64,000 nucleotides of DNA from Paenibacillus paridis (GTDB lineage: Bacteria > Bacillota > Bacilli > Paenibacillales > Paenibacillaceae), in NCBI RefSeq assembly GCF_006345825.1, contig NZ_VCIX01000092.1:310001-374000 (forward strand), read 5' to 3'. Under the pieces are notes generated by a model, which saw nothing but the letters and a program-made list of their open reading frames with translations, did no database searches and was not told the DNA's origin. This document shows, piece after piece, positions 16,646-25,958 of the stretch. How positions within the stretch are numbered: the stretch's first letter is position 1; every line of letters starts with the position of its first letter. The translations under genes and the position numbers were made by a program.

Positions 16646-18502
16646 TTGGAGAAGATAAATCTTATATTCCAACAAATTAAACTCAATCTAGCCAACAACT
16701 TATTTGTGTTCAAATTGGCGTGGAGTATGCATCCACAGAGAGTGGTGGCGGACTTTGCAGTTCAAGCCGTAAGACAGTTTGGTTATGTATTCTTTTCCGT
16801 ATATTTCATGAAATACATCATTGAATCGATATCAATCGAAAGGGAGTTTCAACAAGTTGTCTATTTCATAATTATGACACTGATGTTGATATTCGTTTTA
16901 ATTTTACTGGACAATTGGTATGAATACCGCTTCAGACCCTTAAGTGATCTCAAGCTGTATGAGAAGCTGTATCTTATTCTTTTTCGGAAGGCTGCATCCG
17001 TAGAATTGAAATGCTTTGAGGATCATGAATTTTATAATAAATATACAAAAGCGATTCAAGAGGCCGACCAAAGAGTCAGCGCTGTTCTTGAAAATCTCTC
17101 CAGAGTGATCTTCGTCTCGCTCGCAACGATTAGTATATTTACCGTAATGTACGCCATTGACCCGTGGGTCGTATGGTTTGCTTTATTGCCGATTGTGGGG
17201 AACTTTTATTTTGGGAAGAAGCTTAACCGAATTCAGTTCCAGCAAAATAATGAGCGGGTACCCTACCAACGAAAAATGGACTATGTCAACCGGGTCATCT
17301 ATTTATCCCACTTTGCCAAGGAAATCCGACTGTCCCGCATATTTTCAGTTCTGAGAAACACTTATATAGAAGGCTATGACGGTGCAATTTCGGTCGTTCA
17401 TAAGTACCGTCTCAAAGCAGGCGTTGTTTCCTTTTTTAAGATATTTACAACCTTCACCCTCATATTTCAAGGGGTTTTGTTGTATGGAGCTTATTTGGCT
17501 ATTGTCAAACAGTCCATTTCTATTAGTTCCTTTGTTGTTCTGGGAAGCGCAATGGTCGGTGGTGCGTGGTCACTCATCCGTCTGTCTGATAGCTTTGTAG
17601 AGATTAATAAAAACGGAATTTACATTGAAAATTTAAAAACCTTTTTAAGCTACGTTTCCGAAATTGAGGAGCATGCAGAACCAGTTAAAGCAATGGTGCC
17701 GCCAATAAAGCAATTAACCTTTCGACATGTTCACTTTACTTATGATGGGGAAACGGAGGCCTCTATTCGTAAGATTACGCTGGAAGTGAATAAGAATGAG
17801 AAGATAGCTCTAGTTGGCCATAATGGCGCAGGCAAATCAACGTTAATCAAGCTTATGATGCGATTGTACGATCCTACTGAGGGCGAAATATTATGGAATG
17901 GTCAAAATATTAAAGAGTTTGATCTCCGGTCATACCGCTCAATGCATGGAACCATATTCCAGGATTTCAAAATTTTTTCGATGACGATTGCAGAGAACGT
18001 GCTTATGCGCGATATGGAAACGGAAGCGGACCGCAGGCTAGTCATAGATGCGCTCAAGAAAAGCAGAATTTATGACAAGATAGCCTCGTTGCCCGAAGGA
18101 ATAGATACGATGCTTACGAAGGAGTTTGATGAACATGGAGTTGTCTTATCCGGCGGCGAGTATCAGAAGATTGCAATAGCGCGCATTTTTGCACAACAGG
18201 CTGAAATCCTTGTGCTTGATGAGCCTACGAGCGCGCTGGATCCGATTGCGGAATATGAAATTTTTGAAAGTATGATGGAAGCCTGCAAGGATAAAGCCGT
18301 TGTTATTATTTCTCATCGCATGTCATCAGCTATGCTGGCAGATCGTATTTATTTTATGGAGGATGGCGAAATTCGAGAGTTTGGTTCGCACATGGAATTG
18401 ATGCAACGGAAAGGGAAATATGCGGAGCTATTCTTAAAGCAAGCAGAAAAGTATGTTGATCAAGAAGAGTTGGCAGGAGTGGTGAATCTGCATGAAGCCT
18501 AA
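16646..18502 (+). CDS. ABC exporter half-transporter A (fused membrane and ATPase domains)
   Basis: 618 aa. An N-terminal six-helix type I exporter domain (about 30-350) is followed by an ATPase domain with Walker A GHNGAGKSTL, signature LSGGEYQKIAIAR, Walker B ILVLDEPTSALD and switch His in ISHRMSS. TTG 16646 is chosen over TTG 16628 because GGGGGAAG lies at a workable distance and the promoter leaves little leader for the earlier codon. It overlaps its partner 18492 by 11 bp, so the two probably form a heterodimeric exporter. No precursor peptide, peptidase domain or modification enzyme is nearby, so a bacteriocin role has no support. It carries the promoter motif otherwise found on glycosidase genes. 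Confidence 0.92.
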   Translation: MEKINLIFQQIKLNLANNLFVFKLAWSMHPQRVVADFAVQAVRQFGYVFFSVYFMKYIIESISIEREFQQVVYFIIMTLMLIFVLILLDNWYEYRFRPLSDLKLYEKLYLILFRKAASVELKCFEDHEFYNKYTKAIQEADQRVSAVLENLSRVIFVSLATISIFTVMYAIDPWVVWFALLPIVGNFYFGKKLNRIQFQQNNERVPYQRKMDYVNRVIYLSHFAKEIRLSRIFSVLRNTYIEGYDGAISVVHKYRLKAGVVSFFKIFTTFTLIFQGVLLYGAYLAIVKQSISISSFVVLGSAMVGGAWSLIRLSDSFVEINKNGIYIENLKTFLSYVSEIEEHAEPVKAMVPPIKQLTFRHVHFTYDGETEASIRKITLEVNKNEKIALVGHNGAGKSTLIKLMMRLYDPTEGEILWNGQNIKEFDLRSYRSMHGTIFQDFKIFSMTIAENVLMRDMETEADRRLVIDALKKSRIYDKIASLPEGIDTMLTKEFDEHGVVLSGGEYQKIAIARIFAQQAEILVLDEPTSALDPIAEYEIFESMMEACKDKAVVIISHRMSSAMLADRIYFMEDGEIREFGSHMELMQRKGKYAELFLKQAEKYVDQEELAGVVNLHEA

Positions 18503-20309
18503 TAAGCATAGCTTTACTCGGGTCCTTAAGAATAATTGGTTTATTATGAAATATGGGCTGCGCTATTCCCGCAACTATATCATTTTTACATGCTTGTATG
18601 CATGCTTGCAGGAAATCGAAATTTTTATCGAACATGTCCTTTTGATTAAGTTTGTATTCGACAGCGTTCAATCTGGAACTTCCTTCTCTACCGTTGCCTT
18701 CTATATCGGCCTTACGGTTTTGTTTATCGCACTCTGCTTTGTGCTTGACAGCATCTATTATCAGAGCGTGGAACCGAAAGGAAAAGAATTGCTGTATCAA
18801 AAGCTGCGGATGGATCTCTACGAAAAAGCGATTAGCACCGATTTGGCCAACTATGATGATCCTGTTTATTATAATGATTATGTGTGGAGCGCCAATGATG
18901 CCCATAATCGAATTGATGCTACGATAAACAACATTAGAAAATTGTGCCGATCCGTCACGGTGATTATAACCTCTATAAGCTTTTTCTTGTTCGTTGACAA
19001 GCTTGGTTTGCTATTTGTGCTCGCGTCTTTCATTCTAACTCTAATTGTCAGCATGATCACCAATAAAATCAGGTACAAAATGAGAATGGAGCTAAACGAA
19101 AAGGATCGTAAACGAATCTATTTGAAACGGTTGTTTTATTTGGCTGATTATGCGAAGGAATTAAGACTTTATTCCATCAAGGAGAAATTTTTTAGAGATT
19201 TCAGCCATACGCATAAAGAAATGCACGGAATTATTCAAAAGCGTTCGAAAAAGCAGTTCTGGTTAAATTTCACCTCAGAGTATTTCTTCAACGAGTTGAT
19301 TTTGAGTGGCATGTACGTGACTTATGTTGTCTTTATGTCGTTAGTGAAAGGAACGCTAAGCTATGGAAGCGCAGTTACATTGTTGAATTCATCCTGGCGT
19401 CTAAAAGGCAACATGCAATATATGACGACGCTCATCAGTGAGATGCAAGAGAACAGCTTATATATCGAGAAGTTAAGAAGCTTTCTGGGGCAAAACAACG
19501 CTCTGAAGGAAGCGGAAGATCCTCTCCCTGTGCCGGATAAGTTTGCTGGATTAATGATAAGAGAGCTATCGTTCCAATATGGTCATTCCGGGCCGCGAAT
19601 TTTAAATAACGTCAACTTAAACATCAAGCCTGGAGAAAAAATTGCAATCGTAGGTTACAATGGTGCGGGGAAAACAACCTTAACGAAACTGATCATGCGT
19701 CTATATGATGCAAGCTCGGGAGACATTCGCTTAAATGGAATACAAATTGATCAGTTTAAGCTGGATGATTACCGTATGAAGATTAGCTCGGTTTTTCAGG
19801 ATCACCAGTTGTTCGCTGCTACGCTTTCCCAAAATGTCGTCATGAATCAATATACATCCAGCGATACATCTCTGGTAAGAGAAGCGCTGGAGAAAAGCGG
19901 TTTTGGCAACAAGCTGCAGTCCTTCCGATTGGGGACCGATACGTCCGTTACCAAGGAGTTTGATGACGCTGGAATTGAGCTATCTGGCGGAGAGGCACAG
20001 AAGGTGGCGATTGCAAGAGTATTCGCGAAGCCGACTCTTCTCATCCTATTAGACGAGCCTTCCAGCGCATTGGATCCTATGAGTGAATACCATTTGAATC
20101 AAGTGATGCTGGAGAAGGCAGAAGATCGACCTATCATTTTTATTTCACACCGCTTATCGACGACCAGAATGGCGGATCGTATTCTCATGATGGAAAATGG
20201 TCAAATTATTGAGCAAGGCTCACACGAAGAGCTTATGAAAATGGATGGGAAGTACGCTCAAATGTTTAACCTTCAGGCCTCGCGATACCGCGTGGTTGTA
20301 GGAGCTTGA
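18492..20309 (+). CDS. ABC exporter half-transporter B (fused membrane and ATPase domains)
   Basis: 605 aa, paralogous in layout to the 16646 gene: a six-helix domain, then Walker A GYNGAGKTTL, signature LSGGEAQKVAIAR, Walker B LILLDEPSSALD and switch His in ISHRLST. Both ATPase cores are complete, so neither site of the heterodimer is obviously dead. The start overlaps the upstream gene by 11 bp, with AGGAGTGG before ATG 18492. Substrate unknown. Confidence 0.92.
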   Translation: MKPNKHSFTRVLKNNWFIMKYGLRYSRNYIIFTCLYACLQEIEIFIEHVLLIKFVFDSVQSGTSFSTVAFYIGLTVLFIALCFVLDSIYYQSVEPKGKELLYQKLRMDLYEKAISTDLANYDDPVYYNDYVWSANDAHNRIDATINNIRKLCRSVTVIITSISFFLFVDKLGLLFVLASFILTLIVSMITNKIRYKMRMELNEKDRKRIYLKRLFYLADYAKELRLYSIKEKFFRDFSHTHKEMHGIIQKRSKKQFWLNFTSEYFFNELILSGMYVTYVVFMSLVKGTLSYGSAVTLLNSSWRLKGNMQYMTTLISEMQENSLYIEKLRSFLGQNNALKEAEDPLPVPDKFAGLMIRELSFQYGHSGPRILNNVNLNIKPGEKIAIVGYNGAGKTTLTKLIMRLYDASSGDIRLNGIQIDQFKLDDYRMKISSVFQDHQLFAATLSQNVVMNQYTSSDTSLVREALEKSGFGNKLQSFRLGTDTSVTKEFDDAGIELSGGEAQKVAIARVFAKPTLLILLDEPSSALDPMSEYHLNQVMLEKAEDRPIIFISHRLSTTRMADRILMMENGQIIEQGSHEELMKMDGKYAQMFNLQASRYRVVVGA

Positions 20310-20436
20310 ACATCATGAAAGCAGAGGTGGCTTGTTTAGTAGAATGAAGAGAAATAACCTGGGACAACTTTATTGAATGTATCGAACTTTAAGTTAGCCA
20401 AGCGCTTAAGCTGGGAGAGGAGTAATAGGTTTGCAT

Positions 20437-20465
20437 GAAAACACGCCAGCACTGGCGTGTTTTTG
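20437..20465 (+). terminator. Terminator of the heterodimeric exporter operon
   Basis: AAAACACGCCAG / CTGGCGTGTTTT with a 2-nt loop and a T run; flanking GCATG/CATGC bases extend the stem. Confidence 0.85.
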
Positions 20466-20626
20466 CATGCTATCGGTAATCGCTTTTTGATTTACGACTT
20501 CTTATTGTGGAACAAGTAAAGATTAGACAGCATTATAAAAAATAGACCCTTGATTTTTTAGTGATTAATCATGGACAATAATAATCATGCATAATTAACT
20601 CGTTATCGAGAAATGGGGTAGTCATC
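20466..20626 (+). other. Leader region of the lipoprotein-kinase-regulator operon
   Basis: AT-rich. No convincing -35/-10 pair and no shared ACAGG motif was recognised; a weak TTG-initiated start follows. Nothing else seen. Confidence 0.35.
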
Positions 20627-22303
20627 TTGCAGAAGCGAATACGGAACAAGTCTGCGCTCGTGCTCACTGCATTCTTGTTTATGCAGACGCTTATAGCGTG
20701 CGAGAATGATACAACGGCAGAGAAGCTGGATACTGGTGGTGCGGAACAATCCCTGTATTCAGATTTAGGCTTGACCAAATATAATCCTCCGATCGAAATT
20801 TCGCTCGTACGTGAAATAGACGAAGATTTTAGTGATTTAATTACCCATTTTCCGGGGGAAACACTTGAAAATAATCGATGGACGCAGCTCTATGAGGAGG
20901 TGCTTGGTATTCGGGTTAAGTACCAATGGACTGCGAAGAGGGATCTTTATCAGCAAAAACTAGGATCTGCGTTAGCATCGGGCAACATCCCCGATATCGT
21001 TAGAGTGGATGCACAGCAGCTGCGGCAATTGGCGAACGAAGATCTCATGCAGGATTTAACCAGTGTGTATGAGCAGTATGCAGCGCCGTTCACCAAGGAT
21101 GTGCTGAACCAGGAAGGAACAGGGCCGTTTGAAGCGGCAACGATTGACGGGAAGCTGATGGCGATACCGGAAACGTCGGCATCCATTGAAGGTGCCCAAT
21201 ATTTATGGATACGGACCGATTGGCTGGATAGGCTGGGTTTAAAGCCGCCAGAGACGATGAATGAGTTGCTTGCGATTTCGAAAGCGTTTACAGAAAATGA
21301 TCCTGACGGGAACGGCAAGGACGATACTTACGGGCTGGCGCTAACGCAGTATTTGTGGGACCCCGTTATGGGAGCTTTGAACTTTATGGCTGGATATGGC
21401 GCGTACCCAAATATTTGGTTGGAGGATGGGAAGGGCAGGCTCATGAATGGAGCCGTTCAGCCGGAAGTGAAAAAGGCGCTCGCCGTTCTTCAACAGATGT
21501 ACCTCGATGGGCAAATTGATCCGGAATTTGCGCTGAAGGACGGTCGCAAAGAGAAGGCGATGATTACGGAAGGGAAAATCGGCATCATGTACGGTGAACA
21601 ATGGGGATCATTTATGGTTCAAGCGAACTACGAGAAAGATGAGGAAGCGGACTGGCAGCCTTTTCCTATTGTGTCGGATAGCGGTCAGAAGCCCAAAGTA
21701 CCGCTTCGCTTTGCGACTACGCAGTTTCTAGCCGTCAAAAAAGGGGTAGAGCACCCCGAAGCGATCGTGAAAATGATCAATTTGCATCTAGAGAAAAATT
21801 GGGGCGTTACAGCGGAATATGAAACTTACTACAGCACTCCGTATCCAGCATGGCAGCTCTCGCCTTTTACTCCCGCGCCATTGCTTAAAAACTACGAGGC
21901 TTTTCTGCAGCTGGATGAATTCCGAACTACGGGAGACGAAGCGGTGCTGCATGATGAGGCTAAAGCGATCAAAAAAAATATCGATGCGTATTTGACTAAA
22001 AACAACGTAACCGGCTGGGGGTGGGAACGTACTTACGGGCCCAAGGGGGCGTTCTCCATCTTCAGGGATTATGAAAAAAACAATCAGCTGCTCTACGAGA
22101 AGTTTGTCGGCGTTCCGACGCAAGCGATTATCGAGAAGCAATCCATATTAGACGATTTGAAGCATAAAACATATATGAACATTATTCTTGGACGGCCTAT
22201 CGAGGAATTTGACCGTTTCGTTGAAGAATGGCATCGATTAGGCGGATCGCAGATGACGGCAGAGGTAAACGAGTGGTATACGAAGAAGGGTGGTTCATCC
22301 TAG
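20627..22303 (+). CDS. Extracellular solute-binding lipoprotein of an importer-less sensor operon
   Basis: 558 aa. The signal peptide has lipobox LIAC with Cys25, followed by an LplA-family solute-binding fold; NDPDGNGKDDTYGLAL is a calcium-loop-like stretch common in these proteins. It starts at TTG 20627; the ribosome site (GGGG) is weak. It is followed 19 bp later by a YesM-type kinase and then a YesN-type regulator, with no permease genes. Either it serves permeases encoded elsewhere, or it mainly presents ligand to the kinase as a co-sensor. Confidence 0.9.
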   Translation: MQKRIRNKSALVLTAFLFMQTLIACENDTTAEKLDTGGAEQSLYSDLGLTKYNPPIEISLVREIDEDFSDLITHFPGETLENNRWTQLYEEVLGIRVKYQWTAKRDLYQQKLGSALASGNIPDIVRVDAQQLRQLANEDLMQDLTSVYEQYAAPFTKDVLNQEGTGPFEAATIDGKLMAIPETSASIEGAQYLWIRTDWLDRLGLKPPETMNELLAISKAFTENDPDGNGKDDTYGLALTQYLWDPVMGALNFMAGYGAYPNIWLEDGKGRLMNGAVQPEVKKALAVLQQMYLDGQIDPEFALKDGRKEKAMITEGKIGIMYGEQWGSFMVQANYEKDEEADWQPFPIVSDSGQKPKVPLRFATTQFLAVKKGVEHPEAIVKMINLHLEKNWGVTAEYETYYSTPYPAWQLSPFTPAPLLKNYEAFLQLDEFRTTGDEAVLHDEAKAIKKNIDAYLTKNNVTGWGWERTYGPKGAFSIFRDYEKNNQLLYEKFVGVPTQAIIEKQSILDDLKHKTYMNIILGRPIEEFDRFVEEWHRLGGSQMTAEVNEWYTKKGGSS

Positions 22304-22322
22304 ATAAGAATGGGGGTCGTAC

Positions 22323-24164
22323 TTGTCGATTCTTATGCTTTTTGGTCCCATGTCTTCTCCATGGATAATGCTGCTTGCGAGGAGTTGTGTAAGATTGCTA
22401 AAGATACCCGTCAATTCCATGCGCCATGCCTTGTTTTTAAGGCTTGTCATCATGCATCTTGTCGTTATTTTGCCTATTATCTTACTTGGCGTTTATTTAT
22501 ATAACTGGAGCTACACCAACGCGAGCGAGGACATTTCCAGAAACACCTTGGCACAGCTGTCATCGTATCTTGAGGACATGAACCGCGAGGTGGAATGGCT
22601 GGAGGTTCAGCAATTCGATATGCTGCAGGAAGGAGAGCTTACGAAAGTCGCGGTAACGTGGGATATGATGGACAGCGTCGAGAAGAAGGAGAGCATGGAT
22701 TACTTGGTTCATCGGCTGACCTCCATTAAGAACAGCAGCGCTTTTATGAAGGATATATACGTTCATATTCCCTCTATAGGAAAAACGCTCTCATTTAGTA
22801 ATGCGGTTCATGATCTTGAACAAGAAAGGTATGAACAAATTCGTGCCGTGTCGGAAAGAAACGGGGCGAAGCGTCTCATCAGGCAGGGCGACTCGCTTCA
22901 TCTAAGCGCTTCCAAATTCGGAGGAAGGAAGGGGGAAGAACCGCTTTACATCGTGCAGATCGAGCTTGACATGGCGAAGCTGAAGGAATCGTTGAATCAA
23001 ATGAACGTTTATGCCGAGAGTGGTAGTTTCCTAATCGCCGAAAAGGCGGATTTTGCGCTGCTGGGCAACGAAAAGTCTAGCGATATTTTGGACAAATACT
23101 TGCTAACATCGCGTTTTTCTGAAGAACGTTCTCTTTTATTGAAAGTAAATGGACAAACGTATCATGTCGACAAAGCAGATTCACCAGAATTAGGGCTTTC
23201 TGTCGTCACGTATTTACCAGAGGAGACGGTCAAGAGGCCGCTTAATAAGTTTAATTATTGGGCTTGGCTGTTCACAGCTACGTCGATTCTTGCGATTGTC
23301 GTTTATTCTCTCTCGACATACAGCCTCGTTCATCGGCCATTGCTGCTGCTTGTTCAGAGCTTCCGCAGAATGGAAGGCGGCACGCTAGACATTAAGATTA
23401 ATCACGAAAAGAAGGATGAATTCGGTTATTTGTATGATCGTTTCAATCACATGCTAAACAAACTGCAAGCGCTGATTGATCAGGACTTTAAGCAAAAGCT
23501 GATGATGCAGAAAGCGGAATTGAAGCAGCTGCAGTCCCAAATTAATCCCCATTTTCTGTACAATAGCTTCTTTATCCTTAATTCACTCGCAAAAACGGGC
23601 GATACGGACCGTATTGAGCTATTTACGAATATGCTTGGCGAATATTTCAGATTCATTACGCGCAATGGGGAGGATAACGTTTACCTTTCGGAGGAAATCA
23701 AGCATGCAAGGATGTATACCGAGATCCAGAAGCTTCGGTTCTCCAGACGCATAAGTGTACAATTCGACGAGCTGCCGAAGGAAATGGAGCGTATACGCGT
23801 ACCAAGGCTTATCGTTCAGCCGATTATTGAGAACGCCTACGAGCATAGTCTAGAGAATATGACGGAGGATGGATTTCTCCGTATCTTCTTTGCACGGAAT
23901 GAGCACGAGTCGGTCATTGTCGTCGAGGATAACGGTAATCGGATCGACGATGCTATAATCGACGCTTTAAACGGTCAAATGGAAAATAACGGGGAAGTAC
24001 TTGAAATGACAGGAATCATCAATATCCACCGTCGTATTATACTGACCTATGGAGAAGGAAGCGGATTGTTTCTGTCCAGAAGTGAGCTAGGTGGTTTGCG
24101 GGTCGAAATTCGCATTAATTCAAAGGAGGCGGAGGGGGATGCACCGGCTGCTAATCGTCGATGA
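22323..24164 (+). CDS. YesM-family sensor histidine kinase
   Basis: 613 aa from TTG 22323 (GGGGG 7 bp upstream). The first 32 residues are unusual for the family and ATG 22419 is an alternative start. Membrane helix 1 lies at about 36-60, an extracytoplasmic sensor at about 62-312, helix 2 at about 315-337, then HAMP, then QINPHFLYNS with phospho-His at about 410, and an HATPase domain with IENAYEHS. It probably senses ligand, perhaps bound to the 20627 lipoprotein. It overlaps the regulator gene by 26 bp. Confidence 0.92.
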   Translation: MSILMLFGPMSSPWIMLLARSCVRLLKIPVNSMRHALFLRLVIMHLVVILPIILLGVYLYNWSYTNASEDISRNTLAQLSSYLEDMNREVEWLEVQQFDMLQEGELTKVAVTWDMMDSVEKKESMDYLVHRLTSIKNSSAFMKDIYVHIPSIGKTLSFSNAVHDLEQERYEQIRAVSERNGAKRLIRQGDSLHLSASKFGGRKGEEPLYIVQIELDMAKLKESLNQMNVYAESGSFLIAEKADFALLGNEKSSDILDKYLLTSRFSEERSLLLKVNGQTYHVDKADSPELGLSVVTYLPEETVKRPLNKFNYWAWLFTATSILAIVVYSLSTYSLVHRPLLLLVQSFRRMEGGTLDIKINHEKKDEFGYLYDRFNHMLNKLQALIDQDFKQKLMMQKAELKQLQSQINPHFLYNSFFILNSLAKTGDTDRIELFTNMLGEYFRFITRNGEDNVYLSEEIKHARMYTEIQKLRFSRRISVQFDELPKEMERIRVPRLIVQPIIENAYEHSLENMTEDGFLRIFFARNEHESVIVVEDNGNRIDDAIIDALNGQMENNGEVLEMTGIINIHRRIILTYGEGSGLFLSRSELGGLRVEIRINSKEAEGDAPAANRR

Positions 24165-25767
24165 CGAGGAGATAATAACCGACGGACTTTATGAGGTGTT
24201 GAGCAAGCTCATACCGGATCAATTGGACGTTTGCAAGGCGTATTCGGCTAAGGAAGCTCTGGAATGGATGTCACGAACGCGTATCGATATCGTATTGACC
24301 GATATTGCTATGCCGGGTAAAAATGGACTGGAATTGTCGGAGGAAATATTGAAGTATTGGCCAAGATGCAAGGTTATTTTTCTTACGGGGCATAGCGAAT
24401 TTGATTTTGCTTACCGGGCATTTCAAATGCCGGATGTCCGTTACTTGCTGAAGACTGAAGGATATGAGAAAGTGACGGAAGCTGTACAGGCTACCTTGCT
24501 CGATATTCAGCGAAGCACGGTTGAGATCATGCTGCTGGAGCAATCGCGTGAGCAGAAGTATGCATACGAGTTCATGGCGCAAGGCGATTATATGAGGCAA
24601 CTGCTGCAAGAGAGTGATGCACTCTGTTTGGAGCAGAAGGAGGTCATTGCGGAGTTTGGCCATTTGAATATCGGACTGGACCCAACGAAAACCGTCATGC
24701 TCGTACTGGCAAGGTTATCCTACCCATCAGGTCTAACGTATACGGAAAGAAGCAAGCTGCTTGCTTCAGCCAGGGCAATCTGGGATTCGTTGTTGAAGGA
24801 TCATGTGGAGAGCATTGGCATTGTTGATCGGCATGGCGACCTGATGTGGTTTATACAGTCTGGAAGTGATGGCTGCGATAAACCAGCCGTTGACTTTGGT
24901 TGTTATATCGAGGGAGTGCTTGAGCTTATTCAAGAAGCCTGTCTTGCCTCTCTCAAGTTGGAAATTACGCTGACAATAAGCGGAGCGAGCTGCGATTGGA
25001 CGGCCGTTACCCCGCAATATGAAAGACTTCGCCGACTGCAGCAACTGAGAATCGGAACCGGTATTTGCATGATGCTAAGGGATCATGACGAGAATATGGA
25101 TGGCATTTCGGGCAAAGAAGCATTCGTACCGAGCCGAAAAGCAGAGATTATGGCCGCACATTTGGAGGCTGGACGCTCGGAAGAGTTTTATACCAATTGG
25201 GAGCAATTGTCGAGTATGGCGCTGGTTCACAATGTGCAAGCGCAGCGAGCCATTGAAGCTTATTATTCGGTTGCACTAATGCTCTATTCGTGCTTAAACA
25301 AGTTGGGGCTGCAAAGCCGTTTGGACGATCACGGAAAGCTGATGCGATTAGATGACCATGCCTCAATGAAGGAGGGGTTCGAGTATTTGAAGCAAACCGC
25401 GGAAGCGATATTCCAATACAAGCAGAGCGACGAGCGGGATAGAGCTTCGCAAATCATTGATCGCATTTGCCAGTATGTCGATGATCATCTCAGGGAGGAT
25501 CTTTCTTTGGTACGGCTTGCGGAAATCCACTACTTCAATCCGTCCTATCTGTCGCGCTTCTTCAAGCAGGAACGGGGAATAAATTTATCTGAATACATCG
25601 ACACCTGCAGAGCAAGAATAGCGAAAAAACTGCTGCATGACAACGATCTGAAGGTACGAGAGGTTGCTATGTCAGTTGGGTATGAAGCAGCGCATTCGTT
25701 CAGGCGTTTCTTCAAGAAAGTGACCGGCATGACGCCCCAAGAGTATCGTGATTCCCTTAACTTATAG
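24139..25767 (+). CDS. YesN-like response regulator with AraC-type DNA-binding domain
   Basis: 542 aa. The receiver has LIVDDEE, phosphoacceptor Asp in LTDIAMPG, Thr in FLTGHSE and Lys in LLKTEG; the Pro that normally follows the Lys is replaced by Thr. The C-terminal AraC domain ends with TPQEYRDSL. ATG 24139 is chosen for the strong AAAGGAGG site just upstream and the canonical MHRLLIVDDE start; an in-frame start 16 codons earlier lacks one. It is cognate to the 22323 kinase. Targets are unknown, but the adjacent GH8 and GH43 genes are natural candidates. Confidence 0.93.
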   Translation: MHRLLIVDDEEIITDGLYEVLSKLIPDQLDVCKAYSAKEALEWMSRTRIDIVLTDIAMPGKNGLELSEEILKYWPRCKVIFLTGHSEFDFAYRAFQMPDVRYLLKTEGYEKVTEAVQATLLDIQRSTVEIMLLEQSREQKYAYEFMAQGDYMRQLLQESDALCLEQKEVIAEFGHLNIGLDPTKTVMLVLARLSYPSGLTYTERSKLLASARAIWDSLLKDHVESIGIVDRHGDLMWFIQSGSDGCDKPAVDFGCYIEGVLELIQEACLASLKLEITLTISGASCDWTAVTPQYERLRRLQQLRIGTGICMMLRDHDENMDGISGKEAFVPSRKAEIMAAHLEAGRSEEFYTNWEQLSSMALVHNVQAQRAIEAYYSVALMLYSCLNKLGLQSRLDDHGKLMRLDDHASMKEGFEYLKQTAEAIFQYKQSDERDRASQIIDRICQYVDDHLREDLSLVRLAEIHYFNPSYLSRFFKQERGINLSEYIDTCRARIAKKLLHDNDLKVREVAMSVGYEAAHSFRRFFKKVTGMTPQEYRDSLNL

Positions 25768-25854
25768 GCGGGTGACCATAAATAAGGTAATTGAGGCATG
25801 GAATAAGAGGCTGGGCAATGACGCTGTTCGCAAGCGTGAGAATAGTTGAAAAAT

Positions 25855-25912
25855 GAAAAAAGCGGCAATCGTATCCTTATGTTAGCAAAGGAGACGATTG
25901 CCGCTTCTTTCA
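25855..25912. terminator. Bidirectional terminator between convergent regulator and GH8 genes
   Basis: AGCGGCAATCGT (25861-25872) pairs with ACGATTGCCGCT (25894-25905), with A-rich sequence on the left and a T-rich stretch on the right, suiting either direction. Confidence 0.75.
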
Positions 25913-25958
25913 TTAAAAGAGAAGTAAAGATCGGTTGTACACGATAAAGAAGTTATAT

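Noticed and set aside
16628..20309. Bacteriocin/RiPP export cluster
   Set aside because: No peptidase C39 domain, precursor-like small ORF, modification enzyme or immunity gene was found within several kilobases.
25821..25837. Small hairpin ACGCT-GTTCGCA-AGCGT after the regulator gene
   Set aside because: Short stem with no T tract; the larger hairpin at 25861-25905 is the likely terminator.
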